This document shows positions 1 to 12,365 of a DNA stretch of 64,000 nt, piece after piece. A model generated the notes under the pieces. It searched no databases, was not told the origin of the DNA, and was given only the letters and a program-made list of their open reading frames with translations. The stretch lies in the NCBI RefSeq assembly GCF_000275845.1, contig NW_006766902.1, positions 123,765-187,764 of the forward strand, given 5' to 3'. The stretch comes from Dichomitus squalens LYAD-421 SS1. Taxonomy: Eukaryota; Basidiomycota; Agaricomycetes; Polyporales; Polyporaceae. The stretch's first letter is position 1, and each line of letters begins with the position of its first letter. A program made the translations under genes and the position numbers.

Positions 1-2953
1 TTTACTGGGCCCATGGCATACTCACTCTTGGAAATGCCAGTGGCCCAGCGAGCGGGCTCAGCCGCAGGGGAGCTCTCACTACGGGCACCGCCTCGAATCG
101 TTCTTTGTCAAAGGGCTTTAGAACCTCTGAGCAAGTACAACTTTCCCATTGCCGACCCTTCAGCATCCTTTGGCACGCGTCGGCAAAGGGACAAGTTACG
201 ACTTTCCCGAAAACAAACCTCCGTTTCACGCGAAGGGATCCCGAGCGCTGCCCGTCGTGTCTGGGCCTGTGACCATGATGTGGCCTGTTTAGGCAGGTCG
301 GGTAGGTTAGACGCCGGAGAGAAAAAATCCCGCGCGTTCACGGACTTATGCAAGGCGCTGTAATATGGACCGACAACTCGTCGAGAACAGGGTTTGGATG
401 CTGTTTGCACGACTCGCGCCCTCGCTTACCATCCCCCTCGTTGCATGGCTCTTCTGCACGGGTCATGACAGTGGCTCCTCCTGGAACTTGATAGATCTAA
501 CGTCCACTCTGACTGCCCTCCTTTCTGACGCGTTCCTTTTCGCTCTTTCGTCTGTGTCTGCCCTCCTTTCAGCTTCTGTCACTCGATCACTCTACATGGT
601 ACTCTTGGAGCATCTCTATGCTACTCAACACTCCATGCAGCTGGGATGTTCCCCCAACAACGGTGGCCCCCAGTTCTGGACGCTATCGAGGGACAAGTTG
701 GAATGCGCTGGCAGGCGAAGGATGATTCAAAAGCGTGGCGACGGTACGGAAATGGGATCTTGAGTGAGTGCACCACTGTACTTCCTCATTAGCTGTGTTC
801 TGAACCGCTCGCCTCCATAGGAGTTTTACGTGAGCAACTGCGCACAATATTGTCACTTCGCTATGGACCGGGCGGATGTGCAGCTTGAAGTATACCGCTC
901 GCGTTTCATGTTCCGAGTTGTTGCACGTTATGACTGTGCAATTTGGAACACTGCACCGCACGTGTAGTCTCAGAGTGTGTTCTCTAGGGTGAGTACTTCA
1001 TTACTGGGGTCAGCCGCGGTCTTTGTGACCGTGCCTCGACAACTGTCCCGATGCTCCACGTACCACGCCATCGGCGAAATCCTTTCCCATCCTATCAACT
1101 GTTTCTCCCAAAGAGATATCAGGTTTCCTCCGAATCTCTCCATCTCTGATCCATGCTCCCTTAACCTTTCCTCCCTGTCGCTGCAGACGGACACATGCAC
1201 CGGTGCGTCCCCAAAGATACAGCGGCTTGCCTCCTATAACGGCGTGCATGCGTCCTGCCTAGCCAGCCTTCGCTCATGTGAGTGCTCTCGCCCACCGAGG
1301 CGAACTTAAGCTGATGTAGTTACCTACATAGTAGCAAAGCGTACCGTACAGAGGCCGCCGATGCCTGGTTGAACCGGGCTGGAACATCGACAACTGAAGG
1401 TAGCAACCCGAGCGTATACGCAATGCCGGACGTGCATTGTCTCGTCATCTTCTGCTACGCGTCCCGAGTCGGATCGCAGGCCGCACACACAGTCGCTCTC
1501 ATTCCGCTAACCGCAGGCGATCCTCGCTATTGGCCCACGCCATGCATCTCCTCACCCGTGATCAAAACCCAGGCGGTATCCGGATTCTCGATACGCCCCG
1601 CACGACGCCTTTCCCCCCGCATACGCATTGGGTCTGCGGTGCAACACCCTTCAGGACGCTGATGTACCCGGTATATTCGTAGGCAAAGAACGAGGGTAAG
1701 GACCGCTCTTCTTCTCGGACGTGATCTCCCACAGATCGCGCCCGCTCAAGGCCGTGTTGCGGCTGCACTGAACATTTGAGCAGGCAAGCCGGGATCAAGA
1801 CCAACAACGCGGACCACACCCGAGGAAGTACGCTTCTGTTGTAAGTGCATGATCAACTACCTGAATCCAACATGAGTATGGTTGACGCCCTGCGTCTCTA
1901 CAGCATTGAGCGAAATATTGCAGATCTCGCTCTGTCCCCAAGTACCATCAAGGGAGACGGTTTTGCATTGCTCGACACGCTCGCAAGCTGGTTGTTGTAG
2001 TGCCGAAGAATCGAGGTCTTTGAGGCTCCCCGTCTGATAGACCGGACTGTCGGTTACGCGTCGTCCCTTTTGCTCATGTGCCAGGGAGTTGGCGGGCTTT
2101 ATCGCGCGTCCAAAGATGAGTCCGTGTCGATCACTTACCGATCCCTGATTCTTTTCTTTTCATTGACGTTCCCACTCAATGTTGACTCATGACTGGTGTC
2201 TTGCCAAGATTTGAATGTTCAGATTGGAAGGCACAGCTCCCAACGCAATCAGGACGCGTAATATGACCTGGAGCAAGGCTGCGAAGCGTCCATGGGGAGT
2301 CGCTCGAGTGCCACGCTTCAGCTGCTCGAGGGACAGAGATAGAGAATCAGGCGGCCTTGACTCGTGGAACACACAAACGGAGGGAACCAATTTCAGCGTG
2401 TACGCGGCGCGCCCGGGAAATTGCGACGGAGAGGGGGCACTCTGGGAAGCGTGGAGCTCGGTATGGCTTTCAATGGCTCGCCGCCGACTCAATATAGTGC
2501 CTCTGCGAATGCGCAGCGATCTGGAATCTATGTATGCTGTCGCCGCGTCGTAGGCCCGTCTTGTGTTTGGTGCATCATGGGCGTCGATGTAAGCGTGAAG
2601 GTTGGGATATCCCGCCCTCGCATGACCTGTCTACGTGAGTCCAGTTGTCCGTAGAAGGGCCTGTTTCCGGGACAGTGACGATTTCCATGGACGCTCTGGA
2701 TTCTTCCTCTAGAAGCGCACATTTCCAAACCGACAGGCTCGTGGTGTTGGCAAAGATCGTTCATGCCACATGTCTTCAATGCCAGATATTTCCCTGCGAA
2801 CGTAACGTGCCTACTCGGGATTCGAACCTTGCTAAGAATCAGGTCCCCGTGTCTCCGGAGAGCACATTCCTGAACACGAGGCGATGTCCACATGCAGTGC
2901 CTCCTGCTAACATCGTGTCGAAACCGAGGAACGGCACCCTTGAGTCGCCCACC
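1..2953. other. Gene-poor left end
   Basis: I see no convincing coding exon here. Open frames are short, lack recognisable motifs and do not join through plausible splice sites. The stretch at about 1428-1512 is homologous, in inverted orientation, to about 8107-8192, so part of the region is old duplicated sequence. The last 200 bases (from about 2755) match the 5' flank of the second F-box gene and belong to that duplication. Confidence 0.5.
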
Positions 2954-3789
2954 ATGTCTGCTTCTCCTCGCCTCCCCTGGGAGGTCATCGAAAGGACCAT
3001 CAGCCACTCTGGCGATGACCGGACGACTCTCCAAAGCTTCTCCCTTACTTGCAAACAACTCCGCCCTCGCAGCCTCTGTCTCATGTTCGATGAGGTGCCG
3101 TTCATATCTCAGAGACAACGGACATTCTGGCCTTCCGTGACTTTCTCATTGCATTCCCGCACCTCCGTCCCCTCGTGCGGGCGATCAGAACGAACTGTCA
3201 TGCTCATCTTGCAGTCCACTTGCTCCGGGTCCTCCCATCTGACCCGGATATTTACGGACGGACGTTCGCACGCACTCTCGGACTGGAACTCGGACTCGGA
3301 CTCACATAGCCATGCCAGTGGCGGGCCCGGAGATGCGCTTAGGAGCACGATGGCATTTGTCGCGATCCTGGGCAACTGGTGGTTCCCTCACTTGCCTCTG
3401 GATCCTATTGGAGGTGAGTGCCCGCAAGCTTCCCTGGCTGGAATTGCGAGAGCTATTGGAATATCGCGATAGGCCCTATCGTCTCGGTGCTCATATTCTA
3501 AAAGGGCTGGGGGCTGCTCAAGACAGTGTTCTGCCAAATCACCAACGCGGGCGTTTCGCCCAGGACGAGAGCTGCTCTGTTCGACGCATCTCCTTTCCTC
3601 CCCTCCCCTCTTGCTGTTGCGCTCTCGGATGGGCTATTGTGGCACGCTAGGCAGACACACTTAGGCATCAGCGACTTCCGGGCGATGCGCACGGTCGTCG
3701 AGCAGCGAATAAGCGAGACTCTCGTTAAGACTAGGAAGGACGTGAAGAAGGTGAGGGTGCGGTTCCGGGCGGTTGGTTCGGGGGCTTGA
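2954..3789 (+). pseudogene. F-box protein gene copy, frameshifted
   Basis: The ATG at 2954 opens a frame whose first 45 or so residues closely match the N-terminal F-box of the - strand gene at 5414-6651 (both contain RLPWEVIER and LTCKQLRPRSLCLMF). F-box domains bind Skp1 and recruit targets to SCF ubiquitin ligases. Near 3113-3120 the matching protein moves to another frame: the segment corresponding to DVLAFRDFL and PHLRPLVR of the intact copy continues there as DILAFRDFL and PHLRPLVR until a stop near 3306. One base appears to be missing. A further open frame at 3526-3789 may be the remains of the C-terminus but does not resemble the tail of the other copy. No intron would restore the frame. 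The 5' flank is also shared with the intact copy, so this is an inverted duplicate that has decayed. Confidence 0.65.
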
Positions 3790-4373
3790 GCTTGACCCTG
3801 GGAGAGCGGTATTACTGTACTATGGTGTATTTTGGACCGTAATCATATGAATCTACCTCTTTTTGGTCTTCACTATCTGTGGGGATATGTATTAGAAGGC
3901 GCTGTGAGCCTTCGCATAGGCAGGGTACTTGAGTGAGAGTGTTTGAACGCTTCAATGACGGCTTCAGGCAGCTTCGTGCACTGTTGCGCCTTTCATCCTC
4001 GAGACTGCTGTTCAGCCGGGGCGGTATGCTAGATATGGTGGAATGAACGTCTCGGTGCATCTGACCGACCGACGCCGATGAGGGGCAAAGAGTAGGAGGG
4101 TAGCTTGGCAGGTGCCTTGTCAATGATGATGCACGATTGTCCCATAAGATGCACTAGCTACCTTGTGTCGCAACAGGCGTACTCATGTTGTGGCCTTGAA
4201 TCGAAGTGGTGAAACACTACACCATCTACGTCTGCTACTAGTAGAATGAAACGCCGTGCACACTCGGAACACAGTGCACAGTGGAGAACGCACGGTCTAT
4301 CAAGTAAGGTTCTGAATTAATCCACCACATTTGTCCCAGTCTTCGACTCAAAGTACGGCAGGATAGTATCATT
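3790..4373. other. Intergenic stretch
   Basis: No supported gene. This is the convergent interval between the F-box pseudogene (+) and the 3' end of the WD40 exon (-), so it probably holds 3' untranslated sequence. Confidence 0.5.
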
Positions 4374-5413
4374 CTACATGTTTGTATCTGGCACTGGGAT
4401 AATATCGCGCATACGTCTGATAATGACTGTCCCATTCCGTGCACCAGACGATAACGTCTTTCCGTCAGGGGAGAAAGCTACGTGATCGACCTTGGCTCTG
4501 TGCTCGGAGAGTGTCCCCACGCATGATCCATCATCGGTCCTCCACACCCGTACAGCTTGGTCTCTTGATGCAGACGCAACGTACTTCCCGCACGGAGAGA
4601 AGCGGGCAACGTTCACGCGGTCGGCATGTCCTTCGAGCGACAGGACGAAGGTTCCGGTGGATGCGTCCCAGATCTTCACTGTCCTGTCCACCGATGCTGA
4701 CAGAATGTGCGTGTCATCTGAAGAGAATGCCACGTCCATTACACTACGAGTGTGTTGCTCCAACTTGAAGAGCACCTCTCCCGTCTGTACATTCCATATC
4801 TGGACAACGCCCCCACGATGTCCAGTGGCGAGGCGCGTGCTCTGGGGATTGAATGCCGTGGTGGACGAGAAGGAATGCTCTGACTGAAGGACCCTGTGCA
4901 CTGTGCCAGCGCTGACATCCCATATACAGCAGCCATTGGAGCTGACGGAGGCAACCCACCGTCCATCAGGGGAGAAGCGGAGATCGCAGAATTCGCCCGT
5001 CCCGAGAGATGGCTTCAACAGATGGAGCGGCTCCAACGTCCGAGCATTCCAGAGCTTCACGGTTTCCGTGTGCACGTCTGTGGACGCGATCACAGTTCCG
5101 TTGGGGGACCACGCACACGCACAGCTATCATCGTCACTGTCGGTGTACTTCATAGCTATGGGCGGGTGACCTTTCCCGGGCATGATATCCCAGACTGCGA
5201 GATAACGGTCTCCGCCACTGGATGCAAGACGTCGGCTGTCAGGGGAGAATGCGAGTGACATCACCCCTCCGGCATGGGCGACCCATTCCTGGACAAGCTG
5301 TCCATCAGAGTCCCACAGAATGATGGTGCAGTCGCCAGATCCGGTCACCACCCACTTGCCGTCTGGAGAGTATGCAACACAGAAGACCTGATCTTCGTGA
5401 CAAATTTCAGTGA
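4374..5413 (-). CDS. WD40-repeat beta-propeller exon (likely 3' half of an F-box/WD40 gene)
   Basis: One long exon encodes about 346 residues made of eight WD40 repeats. Each has the usual pattern of a central FSPDG-type turn, a structural GH or EH start and a W-D or W-like end, for example VKLWNARTLEP, VVQIWNVQTGEVLF and TVKIWDASTGTFVL. The stop follows the eighth repeat closely, so the propeller is C-terminal. WD40 propellers are protein-interaction platforms. The frame has no ATG before or within the first blade, and the first in-frame ATG (about 5262) is inside the second blade. The exon instead starts at an acceptor (ctag at 5414-5417) that is in frame with the upstream F-box exon if a 56-nt GC-AG intron (5469-5414) is removed. 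I therefore think it is the C-terminal half of the 5414-6651 gene. A separate WD40 gene with an undetected first exon is the alternative. Confidence 0.8.
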
Positions 5414-6651
5414 CTAGACAGGCAGTGAGTCCAATGTTGACAGTCGTTGTACGTAACAGCGAGACTTGCCTTGTTCAGATGCAAATTTGAGCAGCCTACG
5501 ATTTCCCATGGAGGGAAAGTACCTGGCCATTTCTTGGGACCATAGATTGGTCCGGCGGTCATGAATAGACGGTGAGTCAAAAAGCACGTTGGGATGACGA
5601 AACTTGAGGAGAATCCGATCCAACTCCCAGCAAAGTTGGAGCTTGCTCGGTCTACCTCCTATTTGTCTCAAGAGGTCCCGGGGATGTGACAAGAGACGTA
5701 TGGTAAAATGTGCCAGGGATTTCGGACGGTAGTCCTTGAGCATTTCGATAGTCGTCTTGACACCGCGCCAGGAGGCACCCTGTACTATCGTGATGGTTAG
5801 GGCACGAAGCAGAGGCCAACCTAGTCAGAAGAAGTGCATCTGTCAACATTCTTGCCAAAAGCCTAGACGAATGGTGGGATGAATCAAGAATGGGCTTACG
5901 TTGAGATGTGATGGCTTTGGCCGAAGATAAGTCCAGGGTCAAATTCTTCAAGGTTGAGGGCACCAATTGAAATAACATCTGCGCCATCACGTTTTCGTAG
6001 CTGCCGTCTATCTGTGTATAATAGGTAGGAGTGGTTTAGTTGTAGGCACACCGAGCAATGCTGAATAGTACTCACCTCGAGCGTACTCAGACGCAACTGT
6101 CGAGACAGGTGCTGTTTAAATTGTGCTAGCTGTGCGCTGGCACACGTTGTGTTACGAATGTCTAGCAAACTGCAGGATAGCGTTCTGATGCCAGTGAATG
6201 CCAGCAGAATTCTGCAAAACTCTTGCAGATTTGGAAAGGATAGACTAGAGAGCTTCAGAGTTTTGATGCGTGTCCCCAGCGCCCGGTAACATGCCAGAAC
6301 ACGTTGAGGAAGGCTGCACTCCCAACGTTCTGGGCCGAGTCCGTTCATGGTGATGTGGGTAAGTTTTGGGAGGAAACAGAGCAGGTGGAGGGCCAGATAG
6401 GCATTGCGATGGGTTCTGATCGACCGTACGAGGGGACGGAGATGGGGGTAGGCGTCAAGGAAGTCACGGAATGCCAAGACGTCCGTTGTATCCCGAGATT
6501 CGAACCGTACCTCAGCGAACATGAGACAGAGGCTGCGAGGGCGGAGCTGTTTGCAAGTAAGGGAGAGGCTGTGAAGAGTCGTCCGGTGGTCGCCAGAGTG
6601 GCTAACGATCCTTTCGATGACCTCCCAAGGAAGGCGAGGAGAGTCGGACAT
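5414..6651 (-). CDS. F-box domain protein (N-terminal half of probable F-box/WD40 protein)
   Basis: It starts at the ATG at 6651 with MSDSPRLPWEVIERIVSH, a standard basidiomycete F-box (residues about 5-45). Two introns are clear. One follows RLSTLE near 6075 and joins IDGSYENVMAQML. The other follows KAITSQ near 5900 and joins RWPLLRALTITIV. The middle part has leucine-rich stretches (TLKLSSLSFPNLQEF, LKNLTLDLSS) typical of F-box/LRR-like fungal proteins. The last exon runs to LLKFASEQG. Reading on gives a TAG at 5414, but a GC donor at 5469 followed by acceptor 5414 joins it in frame to the WD40 exon. An F-box followed by WD40 repeats is the architecture of SCF substrate receptors such as Cdc4/Fbw7, so a ubiquitin-ligase adaptor role is inferred. 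A related broken copy lies on the other strand at 2954. Confidence 0.75.
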
Positions 6652-8799
6652 GGTGGTCGCGTCAAGCGCGTCTGGGTTCCTAGGATCAACACGATACGAT
6701 AAGCGGATGCACCGCGCGTGGAAATCGCCTCGTGATCAGTACTCTCTCCTAAAGCACACGATGCGTCCATGTCACGAGCACGGTTCAAAGCCCATGTACT
6801 TTTACTGGGAAATACCTGGCATCGCAAAGTGGTTGCACGAGCGGTCTTGACCGATATCATCGTCCTTTCGGTGTGGTGATTGCACTTCAAGAAGGTAGCG
6901 TCCGGACACCCCTTATGCATGACGAGCAGAATTACGGCGATTGTGATTAACTGGACGCACGTAGGCAGAACATGCAGTAGGGGCACTGGTCACCATCAGC
7001 AGCCTCGTAAGGTCGAACTCCTGTCCGTGACGTGCCGAACGCAGCGTAGGCTATATCATGGCAGAAACATACCCATATATAGGACATATCAGTAGTTGCA
7101 AGGGCACGATTCTATTCGACTACCAGGCTGAGCTTGCCAGCGCTCGTTCGTCGCCGCATCTTTCCATCGGGTACCATAGGAGGTCCTCAGTACTTTGCCC
7201 CTCGCACAGGCGGCGCCGCGCCTGATCTCCAGCACTTTTTTTGCACCGCTCGAGCGCGGTACAAACGCAGCTCTGTGTGCACGCCTCATATTCCTCCTCT
7301 GAGCCATGTCACGCGACATGATCGCGTTGAGGGGTCATCAATTTTAGTCGGAACAATGGGACTCGGGGCAAGACACCAGTCATGAGTCGACGTTGAGCGA
7401 TCAACAAGTACAGATCAGAGAACGCACATTGCGAATGAATTGCGCGTATCCACGTTTCTGGTGGCATGATAGAGCCTACCAATCCCCGGGAACATGAGCT
7501 TATGGGACGACGCGAGTTCCGCCATCTAGTAGGCTGTCAAATCAAGAGCAAGTCGTGAGGGAGCCTCGACGACACCTATACCTCGGCACGTGGCCGCGTC
7601 GACCCAGCCAGCTCTAGAAATACATGTCGACTTGCGAGCGTGTCGCCGCGATGCGAAACGATCTCCTAGAACGGTACTCAGGGAGAGAACTAGGTCCGTG
7701 ATGCTGCCCCAGCTACTGCGAGACGTCAATCACGCCCACGCCATGTCCAAGTAACTGGTCGTGCACTCACAGCAGAAGCCTCGCAAACGGCAAGAAGCAT
7801 TTCCTTGGGTGCAATCCGCGCTCGCGAACTCGGTCCCAACTTGTTTGCCGAGATGTTCGTCGGAGCCTGGCTGAAGCCCTGCGACGCGGCCTGGAGCGAA
7901 CACCATATGACGCATATCACGTCTGCGGAGCAGAGCGGTCAACATCATGCTTCCCAACGAATATACCAGGCGCACCAGCGGACTGCGATATCTTGTACAT
8001 GCCCGCAGAGCCGTGGTATTCGCAGGCGGGAAGGACCATCATGCGGGGCTAAGCACACATTCAATTATTCCCTCATCAGTGTGACGTCCGCTGAAAGAGT
8101 AGATCACCTGGGTGTTGGCGGAGTGAGATCGATGAGTGCGACCTGGGATTCGGTTCATGGTGCGTTGCAAAAGACGACGAGAAGATGCACATCCTGTGTT
8201 GCATTTATGCCGGATGTTCCTGATCCGGGTCCGGAGGGACTGACTGCCTCTGTCCGGGACGCTGTTTCCCTAGGGGCTGACATTAGCTTTGCGGTTCGGC
8301 TCTGGTTCAGGTCGCTGTCCAGAGTACTCACATGAGCCACATCTCGGCAAGTCGATGTATGAGCGCCGCTATGGGAAGCAAGCCATCCATTACGTCCGTC
8401 TTTCTGTAGTGACAAAGGGGAAAGGCAAAGGAAGTTTGGCATGGGGTCGATACATCTCAAGGGACACCTGTAATCTTGATGAGATATATTCGAGCAGTTG
8501 CACGATGGACAAGGGCTTTGCTTGCGGAATGGTGTATGGGGCATCAGGACACCTATCGCGCTTGCAGTCATGAAGACTGCGGCTGACGTCTCTTCCAAAT
8601 GATCCCAGGCAACGAGTTACTCGCTCCAAGACCGCACGTGTGCCCCACTGTTTCAGGGTATACGGTCAGAGCGTGCATCAACAGCGGGAAAGGAAGATCT
8701 TGGGCCGTTCATTCAGCTTGCTCCAGCACGCCAGGCGCACGGACAAGTCGTACAGAAGTAGCGATGTTGTGCGGAACCACGAGCTGAATTGTGCCGTCG
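6652..8799. other. Gene-poor region
   Basis: The first 200 bases are the 5' flank of the F-box gene and match the flank of the pseudogene copy. The interval at about 8107-8192 is an inverted, diverged match to 1428-1512 with mostly third-position differences, which suggests both were once coding. Nothing else is recognisable. Confidence 0.45.
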
Positions 8800-9720
8800 A
8801 TGTATATACATCGTGACAATCCCTGTGGAAGAGAACGGTTCAGGACATGGCCTGCATACAAGCGCATTAATGGACTCACCTGATATCTCTACGTCCATCC
8901 TTTCCCTACGCCTATGACCCGTCATTCGCTCTAAAGCCCAATCAGACTTGTTCTCGTGTCCCCGCAGTAACATGAAAACCTGGTGAAACTGGGTAAGTGT
9001 TCGATATGGGACACCTGGTGTCTCAAAGGGCTAGAATAGCCGGAAGTATGGCTAACACTTGAGCTCGAAGAAGCGCGTCAGAGGAGGGCAGTTAGCGTCG
9101 ACGTTGGCTCCAGTTCCAGGAGCGTGTGTCATAGCGCAGAGGGTGTGCGAGCAAGGTGAGGAACTTGCAAACGCGCTGAACACTGGCAAAGTCGCGCTGA
9201 ACACCACGTGCAGTACGGAGAGAGACATTGTGCGGACTTGCGAGCTAGATTGAGCGGTAAGGTAATGCATACATTGTAAATACCTCTTGTGGAGGCAATG
9301 TCTTGCGTACGAGGACAGTGGTAAACTCACCTGGGATCCCGGTGTCCGTCTCGCTATGCCCACCAGCTGTGCTTCGCCTCGAAGCACAGATTGAGTTGTC
9401 CCTTGTGTCCGCGCAGTGGCTTAGACGTCCAGTCGGCGAGATCAATCATTAAGTGCACGTTGAGATGTTGAGTAATTGTAATGCTGAAGGGGAGCACTGA
9501 GTGTATTCTATGGGCTGGCCGAAAGGATAGTAGACACAGGCAGAAGAGCGAGAAGGAACGCGCCAGAGAGGAAAGCAGTCAGCGTTGACGTTGAATAGAT
9601 TTATCGTCGGTCGACGTGCAGAGGGCGAGCGAAGAGTCGAGGCCAAATGGGCTCGAGCTCAGTACTTACTGGGTGCAGGCCACCGTCGTCAGAGTAGCGC
9701 TGAGCACCACGTGGGGGCGC
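8800..9720. repeat. Diverged tandem duplication of about 460-490 bp
   Basis: Several blocks recur in the same order. The block at 8820-8960 resembles 9283-9420 (ACTCACCTG, GTCCGTC or GTCCATC, then GTGTCC.CGCAGT). The block at 9088-9106 matches 9575-9593 at 17 of 19 bases. The block at 9191-9210 resembles 9694-9713. On the - strand the copies encode similar short peptides (for example HVVFSATL and HVVLSATL; NVDANC and NVNADC), and one copy has a hydrophobic start (MSLSVLHVVFSATL) like a small secreted peptide. I cannot assemble a confident gene from them. Confidence 0.45.
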
Positions 9721-10616
9721 ACCTGCCAGCTGCCAAGACGTGCGCGGTATCTGCACAACAAACTTGCCCTCCGACTCCCGCTCAGGTAGTACATGAATCC
9801 CACCTGCACCTTGAATCGCAGGCACTCGCACCTCTTATTCAGAAATACCCATGTGCAATGTCGCGTATCGCTGAGCGCACTCCTTGCACCTCAGGTGGGA
9901 CACTTCAAGTTGTGTCTAACACAGGCACCCACCACATTCACCTACCACATCTAGCGGCGCTTGCCGAATTCGCCATGGTACAAGTACACTGACACGAACC
10001 CTCTCTCTTCCTGCTGCCAGCACCCACATGACGATACTCGCAAGTATACTTGAGGAAGATAAGCCGGAACGCAACCCTGAATCCTACGACCATGACCACA
10101 TCCAGGAGCACAGTCACAACGCCCACCCTCAGCCTCCTGGTGAGGGGCATGCGGACGGTCCGAAGCAGATTCTGCAGGTACTGAAGTGCGAAGGTACGTT
10201 ATCACGTCAGGCAGTCATCCAATCCAACACCCGTGTATTTGGCTCAGTTCACTGTGCCCCCCTTACCGCCCTGGCCCTGATATGGACGCCTGAAGTGTGT
10301 GCTTATTCGTCCTCCCGTAGGCAGGTGCCCGAGGTAACAGAATCATCTTTCTTTCTCGGTTGACTGCTTGTTGCCTGATCATCGTATAACCCACATCACC
10401 ACCGCGTCCTAATTGTAACACATTCTCATATTCAACGTTGCTAAAACAGTCCGTGACCCAGCAGCTAAAATCAAATACGTTAAGGCTCCATGCCATGCCC
10501 ATTGCTCATATGATAGTCCGTAGAACGTTCGTGCACCGTTTCATCTCACTTAAGAGTTCAAAGGCCTACCGAAGGAGATCAGTGAACTCATTCAAGGATG
10601 CGCACATTACAGATAC
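9721..10616. other. Intergenic stretch downstream of the peroxidase gene
   Basis: Only short unsupported frames. The right-hand part should hold the 3' untranslated region of the peroxidase gene. Confidence 0.45.
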
Positions 10617-12258
<1,642 letters not shown>

Positions 12259-12359
12259 GGCAAGGTCGTCGTCCAAGATAGAGGAGGGTCTTTGTGTGCT
12301 GCTGTCCTCGAGAGAAAGAGACGTCGGCGGATGTGGATTCCTGAGTTCCCTGCACCGAC

Positions 12360-12365
12360 TTTATA
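12360..12365 (-). promoter_or_regulatory. TATA box of the peroxidase gene
   Basis: TATAAA on the - strand, about 100 bp upstream of the peroxidase ATG at 12258. It is the only good TATA match in that interval. Its role is inferred from position. Confidence 0.5.

Noticed and set aside
2805..2840. tRNA-like B-box (GGTTCGAATCCC on the - strand)
   Set aside because: The flanking bases do not form a T-stem or acceptor stem, and no A-box lies at the right distance. The same sequence type recurs in the homologous F-box flank.
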